Part shown: positions 35,527 to 45,057 of the stretch, one piece after another
How the letters are laid out: every line of letters starts with the position of its first letter
Position numbering within the stretch: position 1 is the first letter of the stretch
Assembly: GCF_001990485.1 (NCBI RefSeq)
Contig: NZ_LBFC01000022.1
Coordinates: 62,001-126,000 of the forward strand
Length of the DNA: 64,000 nt
Source of the DNA: Thermosipho affectus
GTDB taxonomy: Bacteria; Thermotogota; Thermotogae; Thermotogales; Fervidobacteriaceae
Direction: 5' to 3'
Program-made: the position numbers and the translations under genes
The notes under the pieces: generated by a model
Database searches by the model: none
Seen by the model: only the letters and a program-made list of their open reading frames with translations
What the model was told of the DNA's origin: nothing

Positions 35527-37661
35527 CTTCTTCTCACCTTCAATATCCCCGCTTTTTTTTCTAAATCATTTATTACTGAGTAAAGCTCACTTAAAGATTT
35601 TACCACAATTGTTATATTTGCAAAGATAGTGTTCCAATTTTTTGATTCATTTAGTTTGAAGCTTGTAACATTAATTTTGTTTGAAATTAAGAGATTCATA
35701 ATTTCTGGGAGTCTTTCTGTTTTATCAAATTCAATCTCGAGAATTGTTGTAAATCCATTTTCATTTGTTGTCCCCCATTTAGCTTCAAAGATTCTATCTT
35801 CATCAATGTGACGTATGTTTTTACAATTAATTCTATGTACAGTTATACCTCTTCTGCTTGCAACACCAACTATGTTATCACCTGGTACAGGCATACAACA
35901 TTTTGCAATATGGACATCTAGATTTGATATTCCATCAATTATTACTATATTTTGGGGACTTGACTTTTTTTTATTTGATTTTTTCTTTTGCTGTTTTTCT
36001 TTTTTTTTCTCGATAATAGTCAGGATATCATTGAATGTAATACTTCCTTCACCAATTCTAGAGTAGAATTCTTCTACACTTAAATTATGACTTTTTAAAA
36101 AATTTTGGATTTTTTCAAGTTCGAAGAATTTTTCAATTGAAATGTTTAATCTCTTTGAAATTTTTCTGATTACGTCTTTCCCTGAATCAATTAGTTTTTC
36201 CTTTTCTTTTTCTCTAAAGAATCTTCTTATTTTTGCTTTTGTTCGAGGACTTTTTGCATATTTTATCCAGTTAAGACTTGGTCCTTTACTTGATTTATTA
36301 ACGAGTATTTCAATAACATCTCCGTTTTTTAATTTGTAATCAATTGGAACGATTTTTCCGTTTACTTTTGCACCAGAAAAGTGGTGTCCGATTTCTGTGT
36401 GAATTGCGTATGCAAAATCTATTACAGTTGATCCAAATGGCATATGAATTATTTCACCTTTTGGTGTTAAAACAAAAACTTCTTCTAATTGTAGTTCATT
36501 TTTCAGTTCGGAAAGATTAGTATTTCCTTGTAATAACTCTTTCCGCCAGTCTAGTAATTGAATAAGCCACTTTTGCTTTAAGTTTACATCTTTTTCTTTA
36601 TATATCCAATGTGCGATAAGTCCATATTCTGCTTCGTTGTGCATTTGTATATCCCTTATTTGAATTTCAAGTGGTTCACCATACTGAGTTATAACTGTTG
36701 TGTGTATTGATTTATAACCGTTTGATTTAGGTGCTGCTATGTAATCTTTAAATCTCCCGGGCAAAGGGACCCATATTTGATGTACAACTCCTAATGCAGA
36801 ATAACAAAATTTTATATTATCAACAATTGCTCTTATACCGATTAAGTCGTAAATTTCTTCAAATTTTTTCTTTTTTTCTATCATTTTCTTCCAGATACTG
36901 TAATAGTGTTTATACCTTCCTTCCACTTTTGCATTAATGTTGTGTTCTTTTAGTGCTAATTTTAATTGGTTTACATATTCATTAGTTCTTTCTTCACGTT
37001 CTTTCTTTTTTTCAGAGACAAGTTCCTTTATTTTGTAGTATTCTTTAGGACGTAGTACTTTAAAAGATAGGTCTTCTAGTTCCCATTTTATAATATGGAT
37101 CCCCAATTTGTGAGCAATTGGGGCATACACTTCAAGTGTTTCAAGAGCTTTATACTTTTTTTTATCTTCATTTTTAACAAATTGTATAGTTCTCATATTG
37201 TGCAACCTATCTGCAAGTTTTACAAAAATAACCCTGACATCTTCTGCCATGGCAAATAACATTTTTTGTATTGTTTCACTTTTTTTCTTTTGTTCTATAT
37301 TCCCAACAGGTGCATTTATTTTGCTTACTTTAGTAACACCATCAACTATTAAAGCCACTTTTTCACCAAATTCATTTTTTATGTCATCGAGTGTAACTTT
37401 TCCTTCACTATCTTCAACTACATCGTGTAATATACCTGAAATTATAGTTTCGACATCAAGTCCCAAAGAGGCTAGAATTTTTGAAACTTCTAAGGGATGT
37501 GTAATAAAAGGTTCTCCTGATTTTCTAAAGAATCCTTCATGAGCATATTCTGCCATTTTTATGGCTTTTTTTATTTTTTCCTTTTCTAGATTGTTTAATT
37601 CTTTCTTTAGAAGCGTTTCCAAAGTTTTTATAAAATCTTCATATTTACTCAATTTAATCAC
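35523..37661 (-). CDS. rel: Bifunctional (p)ppGpp synthetase/hydrolase Rel
   Basis: 712 residues. The N-terminal HD hydrolase domain has HP at 55-56 and HD at 79-80 (GILHDVVED). The synthetase domain has RFKDYIAAPKSNGYKSIHTT near 300. A TGS domain (VFVLTPKGEIIHMP), a zinc-finger-like helical region with CCMPVPGD, and a C-terminal ACT domain follow, so both activities look intact. It sets the stringent response alarmone level. It heads the minus-strand operon, and its divergent promoter region carries a palindrome. Confidence 0.96.
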   Translation of the reverse strand: MIKLSKYEDFIKTLETLLKKELNNLEKEKIKKAIKMAEYAHEGFFRKSGEPFITHPLEVSKILASLGLDVETIISGILHDVVEDSEGKVTLDDIKNEFGEKVALIVDGVTKVSKINAPVGNIEQKKKSETIQKMLFAMAEDVRVIFVKLADRLHNMRTIQFVKNEDKKKYKALETLEVYAPIAHKLGIHIIKWELEDLSFKVLRPKEYYKIKELVSEKKKEREERTNEYVNQLKLALKEHNINAKVEGRYKHYYSIWKKMIEKKKKFEEIYDLIGIRAIVDNIKFCYSALGVVHQIWVPLPGRFKDYIAAPKSNGYKSIHTTVITQYGEPLEIQIRDIQMHNEAEYGLIAHWIYKEKDVNLKQKWLIQLLDWRKELLQGNTNLSELKNELQLEEVFVLTPKGEIIHMPFGSTVIDFAYAIHTEIGHHFSGAKVNGKIVPIDYKLKNGDVIEILVNKSSKGPSLNWIKYAKSPRTKAKIRRFFREKEKEKLIDSGKDVIRKISKRLNISIEKFFELEKIQNFLKSHNLSVEEFYSRIGEGSITFNDILTIIEKKKEKQQKKKSNKKKSSPQNIVIIDGISNLDVHIAKCCMPVPGDNIVGVASRRGITVHRINCKNIRHIDEDRIFEAKWGTTNENGFTTILEIEFDKTERLPEIMNLLISNKINVTSFKLNESKNWNTIFANITIVVKSLSELYSVINDLEKKAGILKVRRR

Positions 37662-37683
37662 TCCTCACTCTTTGGAAATAATT

Positions 37684-37714
37684 TTAACATATTTTTGTAA
37701 AAATATGTTATAAT
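37684..37714 (+). promoter_or_regulatory. Promoter with a perfect palindrome, upstream of the lipoprotein gene
   Basis: TTAACA (37684-37689) and TATAAT (37709-37714) are 19 bases apart. An 11-base inverted repeat, AACATATTTTT / AAAAATATGTT with a two-base centre (37686-37709), fills the spacer and could be an operator or a hairpin. The region is shared with the divergent rel promoter. Confidence 0.6.
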
Positions 37715-37766
37715 TCGTGTGATGATTATTTTCTTAAGCATATCTTAAAAAAAGGGAGGGGTCAAG

Positions 37767-39374
37767 GTGAAAAAGGTGTTCTTGTTTTCGGTTGTTTCAG
37801 TTTTACTTTTGTTATTACTAAGCGGTTGTTTTTTAGTTGATACCACACCTGTTACTTTGAAAGTATATGTTACTGATTATAACAGTGGGGCGGCGGTTTC
37901 TGATGCTAAAATCAGTCTGCTACATAATGGAATTGAAAAGTTAGATATTTATACCAATGAAAAGGGAGAGGCGTTAATTAATTTACCAACAAATCGCGAT
38001 ATTATCTATGTTGACTTAATAGTTACTAAAGATGGACATTCTGTTACTAGGATAAACAACCTTAAATTGGAAAAGGGAAAAGAAAATATTTTTGAAACAC
38101 AACTTAGGGTAAGTTCTTTTGGTAAAACAAATGTTTTAGAACCTCTAACTGTTAATTTAGAGCTGTATGGAGATAGTGCAATGAGTAAAAATTTATCGTT
38201 TGTAGATAATGTACTGGATGTTTCAACGGATACTTTATATTACAAAGTAACCGTTGAAAGCAATGAGTATAAAGAAAAATACATCTATGTAAAATTAGGA
38301 AGTGTTCCAGGTTCTGGATTTTTTACAAATCCAAGGGATATTAATTATGGCTCACCAGCTGAAGGTAGTATTTCAACAGTTGGATTTGACGGATTGGTAC
38401 CATTATATGTTGCTGCGTTTGATCAAAATGAAAATTTAGTTGTAAATGTATATTATCTAAATATCCATAGAAAGGGAAAAAGTGTAGATAACTATTATCA
38501 AGTCGAATATAAAGATGGTGCAAGGATTTTCGCGTATACCAGAAGAGGTGGAATAGCGTTTTATGGTGGTTCAGATAAGATAAATAAAAAGGCAGATATT
38601 ACATTGAGAAAGCCACAAGCAGCTCCTGAAAAAGATACAAATCTTTGGGTAGAAGTAAAATGGATTTCTTGGGAGCAGTCAAGTGCATCTTCTACAACAG
38701 ATCAACCTGATGCATATGTTGTATATAGAAGTTTTGATGGTGAAAGCTTTGAGGAAATAGCAACTGTTCCAGAGGGATACAATTACTATAGAGACAAATC
38801 TCCAAGACTTGAAGTTGGAAAAGAAGTTTGGTATAAAGTAGGCGCAAAATATGGAGATTATGTTGCAACTCCAACATTGTTAGGTTCTGTTGTTCCTTTG
38901 GATATTTTTGGTATAAAATACATTTCACCTGTTGATGGTGCGACAAACGTATCAACTAATCCAATATTTTCTTGGGAAATAGTAAATCCTGTAGAGTCAA
39001 AAGAAGGGACACCTGTTTATTACTTTGATATTTGGTTATACGATAACACCGTGAATGATTCTGGATATTATTCTTTAAGTAAATCTGGATATCCGAACTA
39101 TAATTTTTTGATTACTACAGCAACGTCTATTGAAATTGAGTTTAGTAATCCTCCTTTAGGATTACGGTGGGTGGATTATGCGGCAAAGACGTGGTATCCA
39201 TATGTTACTTTGCAAAAAAATAAAACATATGAGTGGGGAAATGAACTTGCAGTAGCAGTGGTAAGCGATGAAGATTCTGAAGCATATTCAATTTATGCTG
39301 ATTTAGGCAAGATATTTGATCCATTTAAGATTGAAGCAGAAATATATAATACATTTACAACGGGTGAAAATTAA
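37767..39374 (+). CDS. Lipoprotein with fibronectin-III-like domains, uncharacterised
   Basis: 535 residues. The signal peptide ends in the lipobox LLSGC with Cys21. A carboxypeptidase-regulatory-like beta domain (about 28-110; LKVYVTDYNSGAAVSDAKI, TNEKGEALI) follows, then a long beta-rich region including a stretch with WVEVKWISWEQ and AYVVYRSFDGESFEEI, and VSPVDGATNVSTNPIFSWE-like Fn3/Big features. No enzyme motif. The GTG start follows GGGAGGGG. It precedes the subtilisin-like lipoprotein by 18 bases, so the two probably share an mRNA and surface location. Confidence 0.7.
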   Translation: MKKVFLFSVVSVLLLLLLSGCFLVDTTPVTLKVYVTDYNSGAAVSDAKISLLHNGIEKLDIYTNEKGEALINLPTNRDIIYVDLIVTKDGHSVTRINNLKLEKGKENIFETQLRVSSFGKTNVLEPLTVNLELYGDSAMSKNLSFVDNVLDVSTDTLYYKVTVESNEYKEKYIYVKLGSVPGSGFFTNPRDINYGSPAEGSISTVGFDGLVPLYVAAFDQNENLVVNVYYLNIHRKGKSVDNYYQVEYKDGARIFAYTRRGGIAFYGGSDKINKKADITLRKPQAAPEKDTNLWVEVKWISWEQSSASSTTDQPDAYVVYRSFDGESFEEIATVPEGYNYYRDKSPRLEVGKEVWYKVGAKYGDYVATPTLLGSVVPLDIFGIKYISPVDGATNVSTNPIFSWEIVNPVESKEGTPVYYFDIWLYDNTVNDSGYYSLSKSGYPNYNFLITTATSIEIEFSNPPLGLRWVDYAAKTWYPYVTLQKNKTYEWGNELAVAVVSDEDSEAYSIYADLGKIFDPFKIEAEIYNTFTTGEN

Positions 39375-39392
39375 GAAAGGGGGTAGAAAGAG

Positions 39393-41414
39393 ATGAGAAA
39401 AAGTTTAAAATTTATTTTTCCACTTATTTTGATAGTATTTTTGATATTTTCTTCCTGTGGATTAAATAGTGGTATAGTAAGTAATCCGGAGAATAATAAT
39501 GTAAACAATGTAAAATTTGGCAGTTTAGAGGAAGAACACGAACAAGGAAAAGTATTGGTTGGATATGAAAATAGAGAAGATGTAGAAAAAGTAGTAGAGG
39601 CGTTGAATGGTAAAATTTCTGTTGATTTGCCACAAATTAAAGTTGTTTCAATTAAATTTGATGGTACGGTAAAAGATGCATATGAAAAGATTGTGAAATT
39701 AAATTTAAAGGGATTGAAATTTGTTGAGCCAAGTTACAAAAGATGGATAATTGATCCTAAACCTGTTTCTGATGAACATTTAATGATAAAATCAAATGGA
39801 GATTCCATGTTTTCAGAAAGAGGAGAAGAGGAATTTTCAAAGTACCTTTGGGGTCTTGAAGCAATAAATGTAAAAGCAGCATGGGATGCGGGATATAAAG
39901 GAAATGGTATAGTTGTTGCAGTTATAGATAGTGGTGTTGATGGTACACATCCAGACCTTCAAGGACAGGTTATTGAAGGTTATAGACCACTTACTAATGA
40001 AATGCTTTCCGCTGGAACAGATTCATCATTTGGTGGAGCTCATGGTACTCACGTTGCTGGAACGATTGCAGCATCGGAAAACTCTCTTGGAATCGTTGGA
40101 GTAGCCCCAGAGGCAAAGATAATGCCAATAGTAATTTTTGATGGTGCGGATGGTAAGTATATTGGTGATGACGAAGCTGCAGAAGGAATTATTTGGGCAG
40201 TTGATCATGGTGCGGATATTTTACAAAATTCTTGGGGAGGTTGGGGATACAGTTATACACTTAAGGCTGCATATGATTATGCTTTGGATAACAATGTAGT
40301 TGTAACTGTATCCGCTGGTAATGATCATACGGATCAACATGTGCATTATCCAAGTGGATATCCAGGAATTATACAAGTTGCAGCAGTAGAGTATAATGGT
40401 GGGAACTATAGGACAACGTGGTTCTCAAATAGAAGTGATGCAATAACAGTTGGAGCACCGGGCGTCTCAATTTTGTCGACAGTTCCATTGAGTACATCTA
40501 AAGGTTATGAAGGTCACAGTTTTGAAGATTCAGAGGGCGGATTGTACGATGTTTATCAGGGAACGTCAATGGCCTGTCCACATGTATCTGGTGTTGTTGC
40601 ATTATTAAAACAAAAATATCCAAATGCAAAAGTATGGCAGATAAGAAAGCTTATAGAAGAAGGTGCTGTTGATATAGATGAAGCAGGTTTTGATCATTCA
40701 TCAGGTTATGGACTTATTAATACAAAAAATTCAATTGGTATGGAATTACCAACAAGTGGAGGAATTGAATCATTTGATGTGAAAGTGGTTAATTCTCAAA
40801 ATAATGGAATTTCCGGAGTTTTTGTTACATTAAAAAGACTTGAAGGTTTTGGTGGAGATTATTTTGCAAAGACAGATTCATATGGAATTGCTCACTTTTC
40901 AAATATTGATGCAGGAAAGTATGAAATAATAGCAGGTGGTCCCGATTCAAGCGATAGAAGCTATAATGGTGGATATCTTGGAAGTTATGCAACACGTAGA
41001 GAAGAAGAAAGGCAAGTTTCTAAAATATTGAATTTATCAACAAACACAACTCAAAAATTTACTTTTACTTCAACTTTCAAGTTTAAATTTGATGCACCAT
41101 CGGTGAGTTTGGGACAGGCAACGGTGACAGTTGATTCTGCATTGCATGAGATTGTTTTGGGAAAAAGAGTTTCTTATAGTGAAGAAGAGTTTATTCCTGG
41201 AAATGAATATAATTGTTCAAACATTGCTGGTTTAGCACTGATAAGGATTGAAAGATCAAATGTTGGTGCAACTTGCACAGTCAATGGAACGGTAACTTTG
41301 AATGGTTATGAAATCCCAGTATACGGTACATTTGAATCAACAGATGCTACGCTTGCCACGGTAGATGAATTAGGTGGAGCAAAGCGTTGGTGGTTATTAT
41401 TTGGTAGCAACTGA
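39393..41414 (+). CDS. Surface subtilisin-like serine protease (S8), lipoprotein
   Basis: 673 residues. The signal peptide has lipobox FSSC with Cys22. A propeptide of the I9 type (about 45-115; KVLVGYENREDVEKVVEAL, FVEPSYKRW) precedes the catalytic domain with Asp179 (VIDSGVDG), His217 (HGTHVAGTIA) and Ser392 (GTSMACPHVSG). The C-terminal part (about 460-560) contains a carboxypeptidase regulatory-like domain. Similar to fervidolysin-type keratin-degrading proteases of the group. GGGGGTAG precedes the ATG; a strong terminator follows. Confidence 0.93.
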   Translation: MRKSLKFIFPLILIVFLIFSSCGLNSGIVSNPENNNVNNVKFGSLEEEHEQGKVLVGYENREDVEKVVEALNGKISVDLPQIKVVSIKFDGTVKDAYEKIVKLNLKGLKFVEPSYKRWIIDPKPVSDEHLMIKSNGDSMFSERGEEEFSKYLWGLEAINVKAAWDAGYKGNGIVVAVIDSGVDGTHPDLQGQVIEGYRPLTNEMLSAGTDSSFGGAHGTHVAGTIAASENSLGIVGVAPEAKIMPIVIFDGADGKYIGDDEAAEGIIWAVDHGADILQNSWGGWGYSYTLKAAYDYALDNNVVVTVSAGNDHTDQHVHYPSGYPGIIQVAAVEYNGGNYRTTWFSNRSDAITVGAPGVSILSTVPLSTSKGYEGHSFEDSEGGLYDVYQGTSMACPHVSGVVALLKQKYPNAKVWQIRKLIEEGAVDIDEAGFDHSSGYGLINTKNSIGMELPTSGGIESFDVKVVNSQNNGISGVFVTLKRLEGFGGDYFAKTDSYGIAHFSNIDAGKYEIIAGGPDSSDRSYNGGYLGSYATRREEERQVSKILNLSTNTTQKFTFTSTFKFKFDAPSVSLGQATVTVDSALHEIVLGKRVSYSEEEFIPGNEYNCSNIAGLALIRIERSNVGATCTVNGTVTLNGYEIPVYGTFESTDATLATVDELGGAKRWWLLFGSN

Positions 41415-41433
41415 TAAATTAATGGTAAAAATT

Positions 41434-41465
41434 CCCTCCCGTTTTCAGTCGGGAGGGTTTTTTTA
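41434..41465 (+). terminator. Terminator after the protease gene
   Basis: CCCTCCCG (41434-41441) pairs with CGGGAGGG (41450-41457) and is followed by eight Ts. It is the strongest stem in the region. On the minus strand a five-T stretch also follows, so it may help stop the molybdenum hydroxylase operon. Confidence 0.94.
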
Positions 41466-41549
41466 TAAATATTTTTTTATAAATATTTAAGTTATAGATA
41501 AATGAAACGAATGGAACAGCTTATTGTTAAAGTTTTTACACAGTGGTGT

Positions 41550-43850
41550 TTATTTTATAGCATTTAGTATCTTTTCTGGGGTTATTGGGAGTTGTGTAAT
41601 TCTTACGCCGACAGCGTTATAAATGGCGTTAGCTATTGCTGCGGGTGGAGTGTCAATACCTATTTCACCTACTGATTTTGCACCGAAGGGGCCACTTGGT
41701 TCATAACTTTCGACAAATTTTACAATTATATTTCCAATGTCCATTCTTGATGGTATCTTATAATTCATTAAATTATTTGTTAATAATTTTCCATTTTGAG
41801 TGTATTTTACATCTTCAAATAGTGCCATACCTATACCTTGCACAATTCCACCTTCTATTTGTACTTTTGCAAGATTTGGATTTATTGTTACTCCACAATC
41901 TACGACACCTACGTAGTTTATAAGTTTCACCTTCCCTGTTTCAATATCTACTTCTACTTCTGCAAAACCTGCCATATAAGGTGGTGGAGATTCTTTGCCT
42001 ACATAAGAAGCGTCTGCTACAAGTTGTTTTTGGTTTTCTGTGTAATATAGCACTGTGGCAAGTTCTTTTAGTGATACCCTTTTATTACCATCTTTTTCGT
42101 ATATAAACTCACCATCAAAATCTGCCTTTTCTTCTGGAATTTCAAGTTTTTTAGCGCCTTCTTTAATTATTAATTTTTTCATTTTTTCTGCGGCAAGTTG
42201 TACAGCATGACCAGATACATATGTTGTACTTGATGCGTATGCTCCCGTGTCAAATGGTGTTAAATCAGTGTCAGATGAATACACAATTATATTTTCAGTT
42301 GAAACATTTAAGATTTCTGCAGCCATCTGTGCAAGAATTGTATCACTTCCTGTTCCAAGGTCTGTTGCACCAATAAGCAAATTAAAAGAGCCATCATCAT
42401 TGAGTTTTAATATGGCAGATGCCATATCAATATTAGCAATTCCAGAACCTTGCATTGCTATAGCCATTCCTACACCACGAACTTTTGTTTCAGAAACTTT
42501 TATTCTTGGATATTTTTCTTTCCAACCTATTAATTTCATTCCTTCTTCAATACATTCATTAAGTTTACAACTTTTTATTATCATTTCAGCACCTTCACGA
42601 CCTTCTCCCATAATTTTGAATATAGGAGATGTTTCACCTTCATTCATCATGTTCTTTTTTCGAAGTTCTACTGGATCTATTCCAAGTTTTTGAGAAAGTA
42701 TATCCAGAGCAGATTCTAATGCAAAATTTGCCTGAATAGCACCATATCCTCTATAAGCACCTGCTGGTACTGTATTTGTATACACAACTTTTCCTTTAAA
42801 ACGTACAGCATTTACTTTGTTGTATAGAGGAAGAGTTTTTGAACCAGCAACCATGAAAGTTGTAAGTGCGTGTTCGCCATAAGCTCCTGTATCAGAAAGC
42901 CCCTCCATATCAATAACTTTTAACTTACCATCTTTGGTGGCACCTAAGGTTACATCGAATCTCATACAATGTCTACGATAAGTGGATTCAAAAACTTCTT
43001 GGCGTGTGTATATTAATTTTGCTGGTTTTCCAGTTTTAAGTGTTACAGCTGCTACGAATGGTTCACCGTGGACTGCTTGTTTTCCGCCAAAACCGCCACC
43101 AATTCTTGGTTTAATTACTCTTATATTTCTTATTGGTATATCAAAAGCTTCAGATATTATTCTTCTAACGTGAAATGGGACCTGTGTGGAGCTGATTATT
43201 ACAAGTCTTCCGTGCATATCAATGTAAGAAGTTGCTGAATGTGGTTCAAATGCAACATGGGCTTGGGCTTGCGTATAAAATCGTTCTTTTACAACTACTT
43301 CACATTTTTTTAGTTCTTCTTCTATATCTCCAATTTGCATTTCATACGATGCTGCAATATTTTTCGGTGCATTAAATCCTATTTCAAACATAGAATGTGC
43401 TTCTTTTTCTGGATGTATTATAGATGAATGTTCTTCGGCTTTTTCAAAATCAAGGACAGGTTCAAAAATTTCGTATTCAACTTTTATCTTTTTAAGTGCT
43501 TTTGTTACGGCATTTTCATTTTTTCCAGCTACAATAGCAACTTCATCACCTACATATCTTACATATTCATCTAATATATACCAGTCATGAGGTGATGGTT
43601 CAGGATGACCTTGTCCAGCTCGTGTTATTGGATTTTTTGGAACATCTTTATATGTTAATATACATTCAATTCCCTCAATTTTTTCCGCTTCAGATATATC
43701 AATGTGTTTTATTTTTGCAAATGCATGGGGGCTTCGCAAAATTTTTACTATTAAAGAATCTTTTGGAGCTAAATCGTTCGTATAGACGGGTTTTCCAAGC
43801 ATTAATCCAAAAGCATCTTTTTTTATTATGTTTTTTGTAACTTCTTTCAT
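41550..43850 (-). CDS. Molybdopterin-binding large subunit, xanthine dehydrogenase family
   Basis: 766 residues of a molybdenum hydroxylase. Motifs: IGGGFGGKQ (about 250) for the pterin, AGAYRGYG (about 364) with the substrate-site Arg, and GAKSVGEIG (about 725) with the catalytic Glu. Substrate could be xanthine, nicotinate or another heterocycle; residues seen do not decide it. It is the only Mo subunit in the operon, last in order. The start overlaps the preceding 2Fe-2S gene stop by four bases. Confidence 0.92.
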   Translation of the reverse strand: MKEVTKNIIKKDAFGLMLGKPVYTNDLAPKDSLIVKILRSPHAFAKIKHIDISEAEKIEGIECILTYKDVPKNPITRAGQGHPEPSPHDWYILDEYVRYVGDEVAIVAGKNENAVTKALKKIKVEYEIFEPVLDFEKAEEHSSIIHPEKEAHSMFEIGFNAPKNIAASYEMQIGDIEEELKKCEVVVKERFYTQAQAHVAFEPHSATSYIDMHGRLVIISSTQVPFHVRRIISEAFDIPIRNIRVIKPRIGGGFGGKQAVHGEPFVAAVTLKTGKPAKLIYTRQEVFESTYRRHCMRFDVTLGATKDGKLKVIDMEGLSDTGAYGEHALTTFMVAGSKTLPLYNKVNAVRFKGKVVYTNTVPAGAYRGYGAIQANFALESALDILSQKLGIDPVELRKKNMMNEGETSPIFKIMGEGREGAEMIIKSCKLNECIEEGMKLIGWKEKYPRIKVSETKVRGVGMAIAMQGSGIANIDMASAILKLNDDGSFNLLIGATDLGTGSDTILAQMAAEILNVSTENIIVYSSDTDLTPFDTGAYASSTTYVSGHAVQLAAEKMKKLIIKEGAKKLEIPEEKADFDGEFIYEKDGNKRVSLKELATVLYYTENQKQLVADASYVGKESPPPYMAGFAEVEVDIETGKVKLINYVGVVDCGVTINPNLAKVQIEGGIVQGIGMALFEDVKYTQNGKLLTNNLMNYKIPSRMDIGNIIVKFVESYEPSGPFGAKSVGEIGIDTPPAAIANAIYNAVGVRITQLPITPEKILNAIK

Positions 43851-44293
43851 TTTGTCACCCCCAAAAATTTCGTGATAGCTCTATGCTGACTTTCATATCC
43901 TGTACATCTACAAAGATTACCTATGAGTTTGATTTTTGCTTTGTTTAGGTCTTTAACACCAATTTTTTTGAGATACACAGTATTTAAAATCAGACCTGGG
44001 CTACAATAACCGCATTGGTCTGCTCCTTCTTCTGATAACAATTTTGCAAAAGCTTTTGCATCTTCAAGTCCTTCAACTGTAGTTATTTCGTGACCATCAG
44101 CCCTTGCTGCAAAAACTGAACACGATGGAATAGGTTTACCATCAAAGAGAACAGTGCAAATACCACACATTCCCGTGTCACATCCTCTTCTTACACTGTA
44201 ATATCCCAATTTCCTTAAAACATCGAGTAATATTTCGTGTGGTTCAATATCTATTTCTTCAGTTTTATTATTTACTTTTAACTTTATTCTCAT
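43847..44293 (-). CDS. 2Fe-2S subunit of the molybdenum hydroxylase (second copy)
   Basis: 148 residues carrying two [2Fe-2S] clusters. The plant-ferredoxin type site reads RGCDTGMCGICTVLFDG with the fourth Cys in PSCS. The hydroxylase-specific site is QCGYCSPGLI plus NLCRCTGY, so all eight Cys are present. It passes electrons from Mo to FAD. It overlaps the FAD gene before it and the Mo gene after it by four bases. Confidence 0.93.
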   Translation of the reverse strand: MRIKLKVNNKTEEIDIEPHEILLDVLRKLGYYSVRRGCDTGMCGICTVLFDGKPIPSCSVFAARADGHEITTVEGLEDAKAFAKLLSEEGADQCGYCSPGLILNTVYLKKIGVKDLNKAKIKLIGNLCRCTGYESQHRAITKFLGVTK

Positions 44294-45057
44294 TGTATAA
44301 CCTCCCTTAAAGCTCTTTTTAATAACGCTTTACAAACTTTTTGTCTGTATATTTTTGACGCTCTTAAGTCATCGGAAAATTTGATTTTATTTAATAAGGA
44401 TTCTACGGCTTTGTCAATATCTTCAAAGAAATTAAGATCTTTTGTTATCAAAACTGCCATTGCTGGTCTTGCGCCTACAGCAATTTTTACTTCATTTTCC
44501 GATTTTGAAACGGCTATGTTTATTATTGAAAAATCATATTCTGAATTTTTGATATTTTTAAATGAGACCGCCAGAGGTTTTTTCTTAATTGTTATTTTTT
44601 CAAGTATATCTTTTTGAATTTTTGTATTTAGAAAGTCTTCTAGTCTTATTTTTCCATTTTTGTATAAATGTACTTCTGTTTCTAAAACTAATAGTCCGGT
44701 TATAAGATCTGAGAAGCCAAATTTTGGGAAGATAGTACCACCAACTGTTATGAGATTACGCATTTGAAAGCTCAAGATATTTTCGGTTATGTTTTTGAGA
44801 AATCCGTTATACAGATTCGAAATAATGGGATTATCTCCAAATTCGGATAAAGTTACCATTGCACCTATTTCAATTTCATTTTCACTTTCCCGTATAAAAT
44901 CAAGTTTTGCATCTATTAAATCTATTGCTGTTTCAAAACTTTGGTTTGAAAGTTTTAGAAAAGTAGCACCACCTATAATTTTTGCATTTTTTGATGTTAA
45001 TACTTCGTAAGCTTCTTGCAAATTTTTTGGTTTTAAATATTCTTTAAAATAAATCAT
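44290..45057 (-). CDS. FAD-binding subunit paralogue with degraded FAD motifs
   Basis: 255 residues, aligned in length and order with CoxM/XdhB-type FAD subunits (an N-terminal FAD domain and a C-terminal CO-dehydrogenase-type domain). The first FAD motif reads GGAT at 29-32 where GGTD is usual. The second reads VGGTIFPKF at 105-113 where TIGGNIANASPAGD is typical. FAD binding may be weak or lost. It sits between the intact FAD gene and the second 2Fe-2S gene, all overlapping by four bases. Confidence 0.8.
   Translation of the reverse strand: MIYFKEYLKPKNLQEAYEVLTSKNAKIIGGATFLKLSNQSFETAIDLIDAKLDFIRESENEIEIGAMVTLSEFGDNPIISNLYNGFLKNITENILSFQMRNLITVGGTIFPKFGFSDLITGLLVLETEVHLYKNGKIRLEDFLNTKIQKDILEKITIKKKPLAVSFKNIKNSEYDFSIINIAVSKSENEVKIAVGARPAMAVLITKDLNFFEDIDKAVESLLNKIKFSDDLRASKIYRQKVCKALLKRALREVIQ

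Noticed and set aside
41459-41492. Repeated ATAAATATTTTTT block after the protease terminator
   Set aside because: Two short AT-rich copies are expected by chance at this composition and show no functional context.
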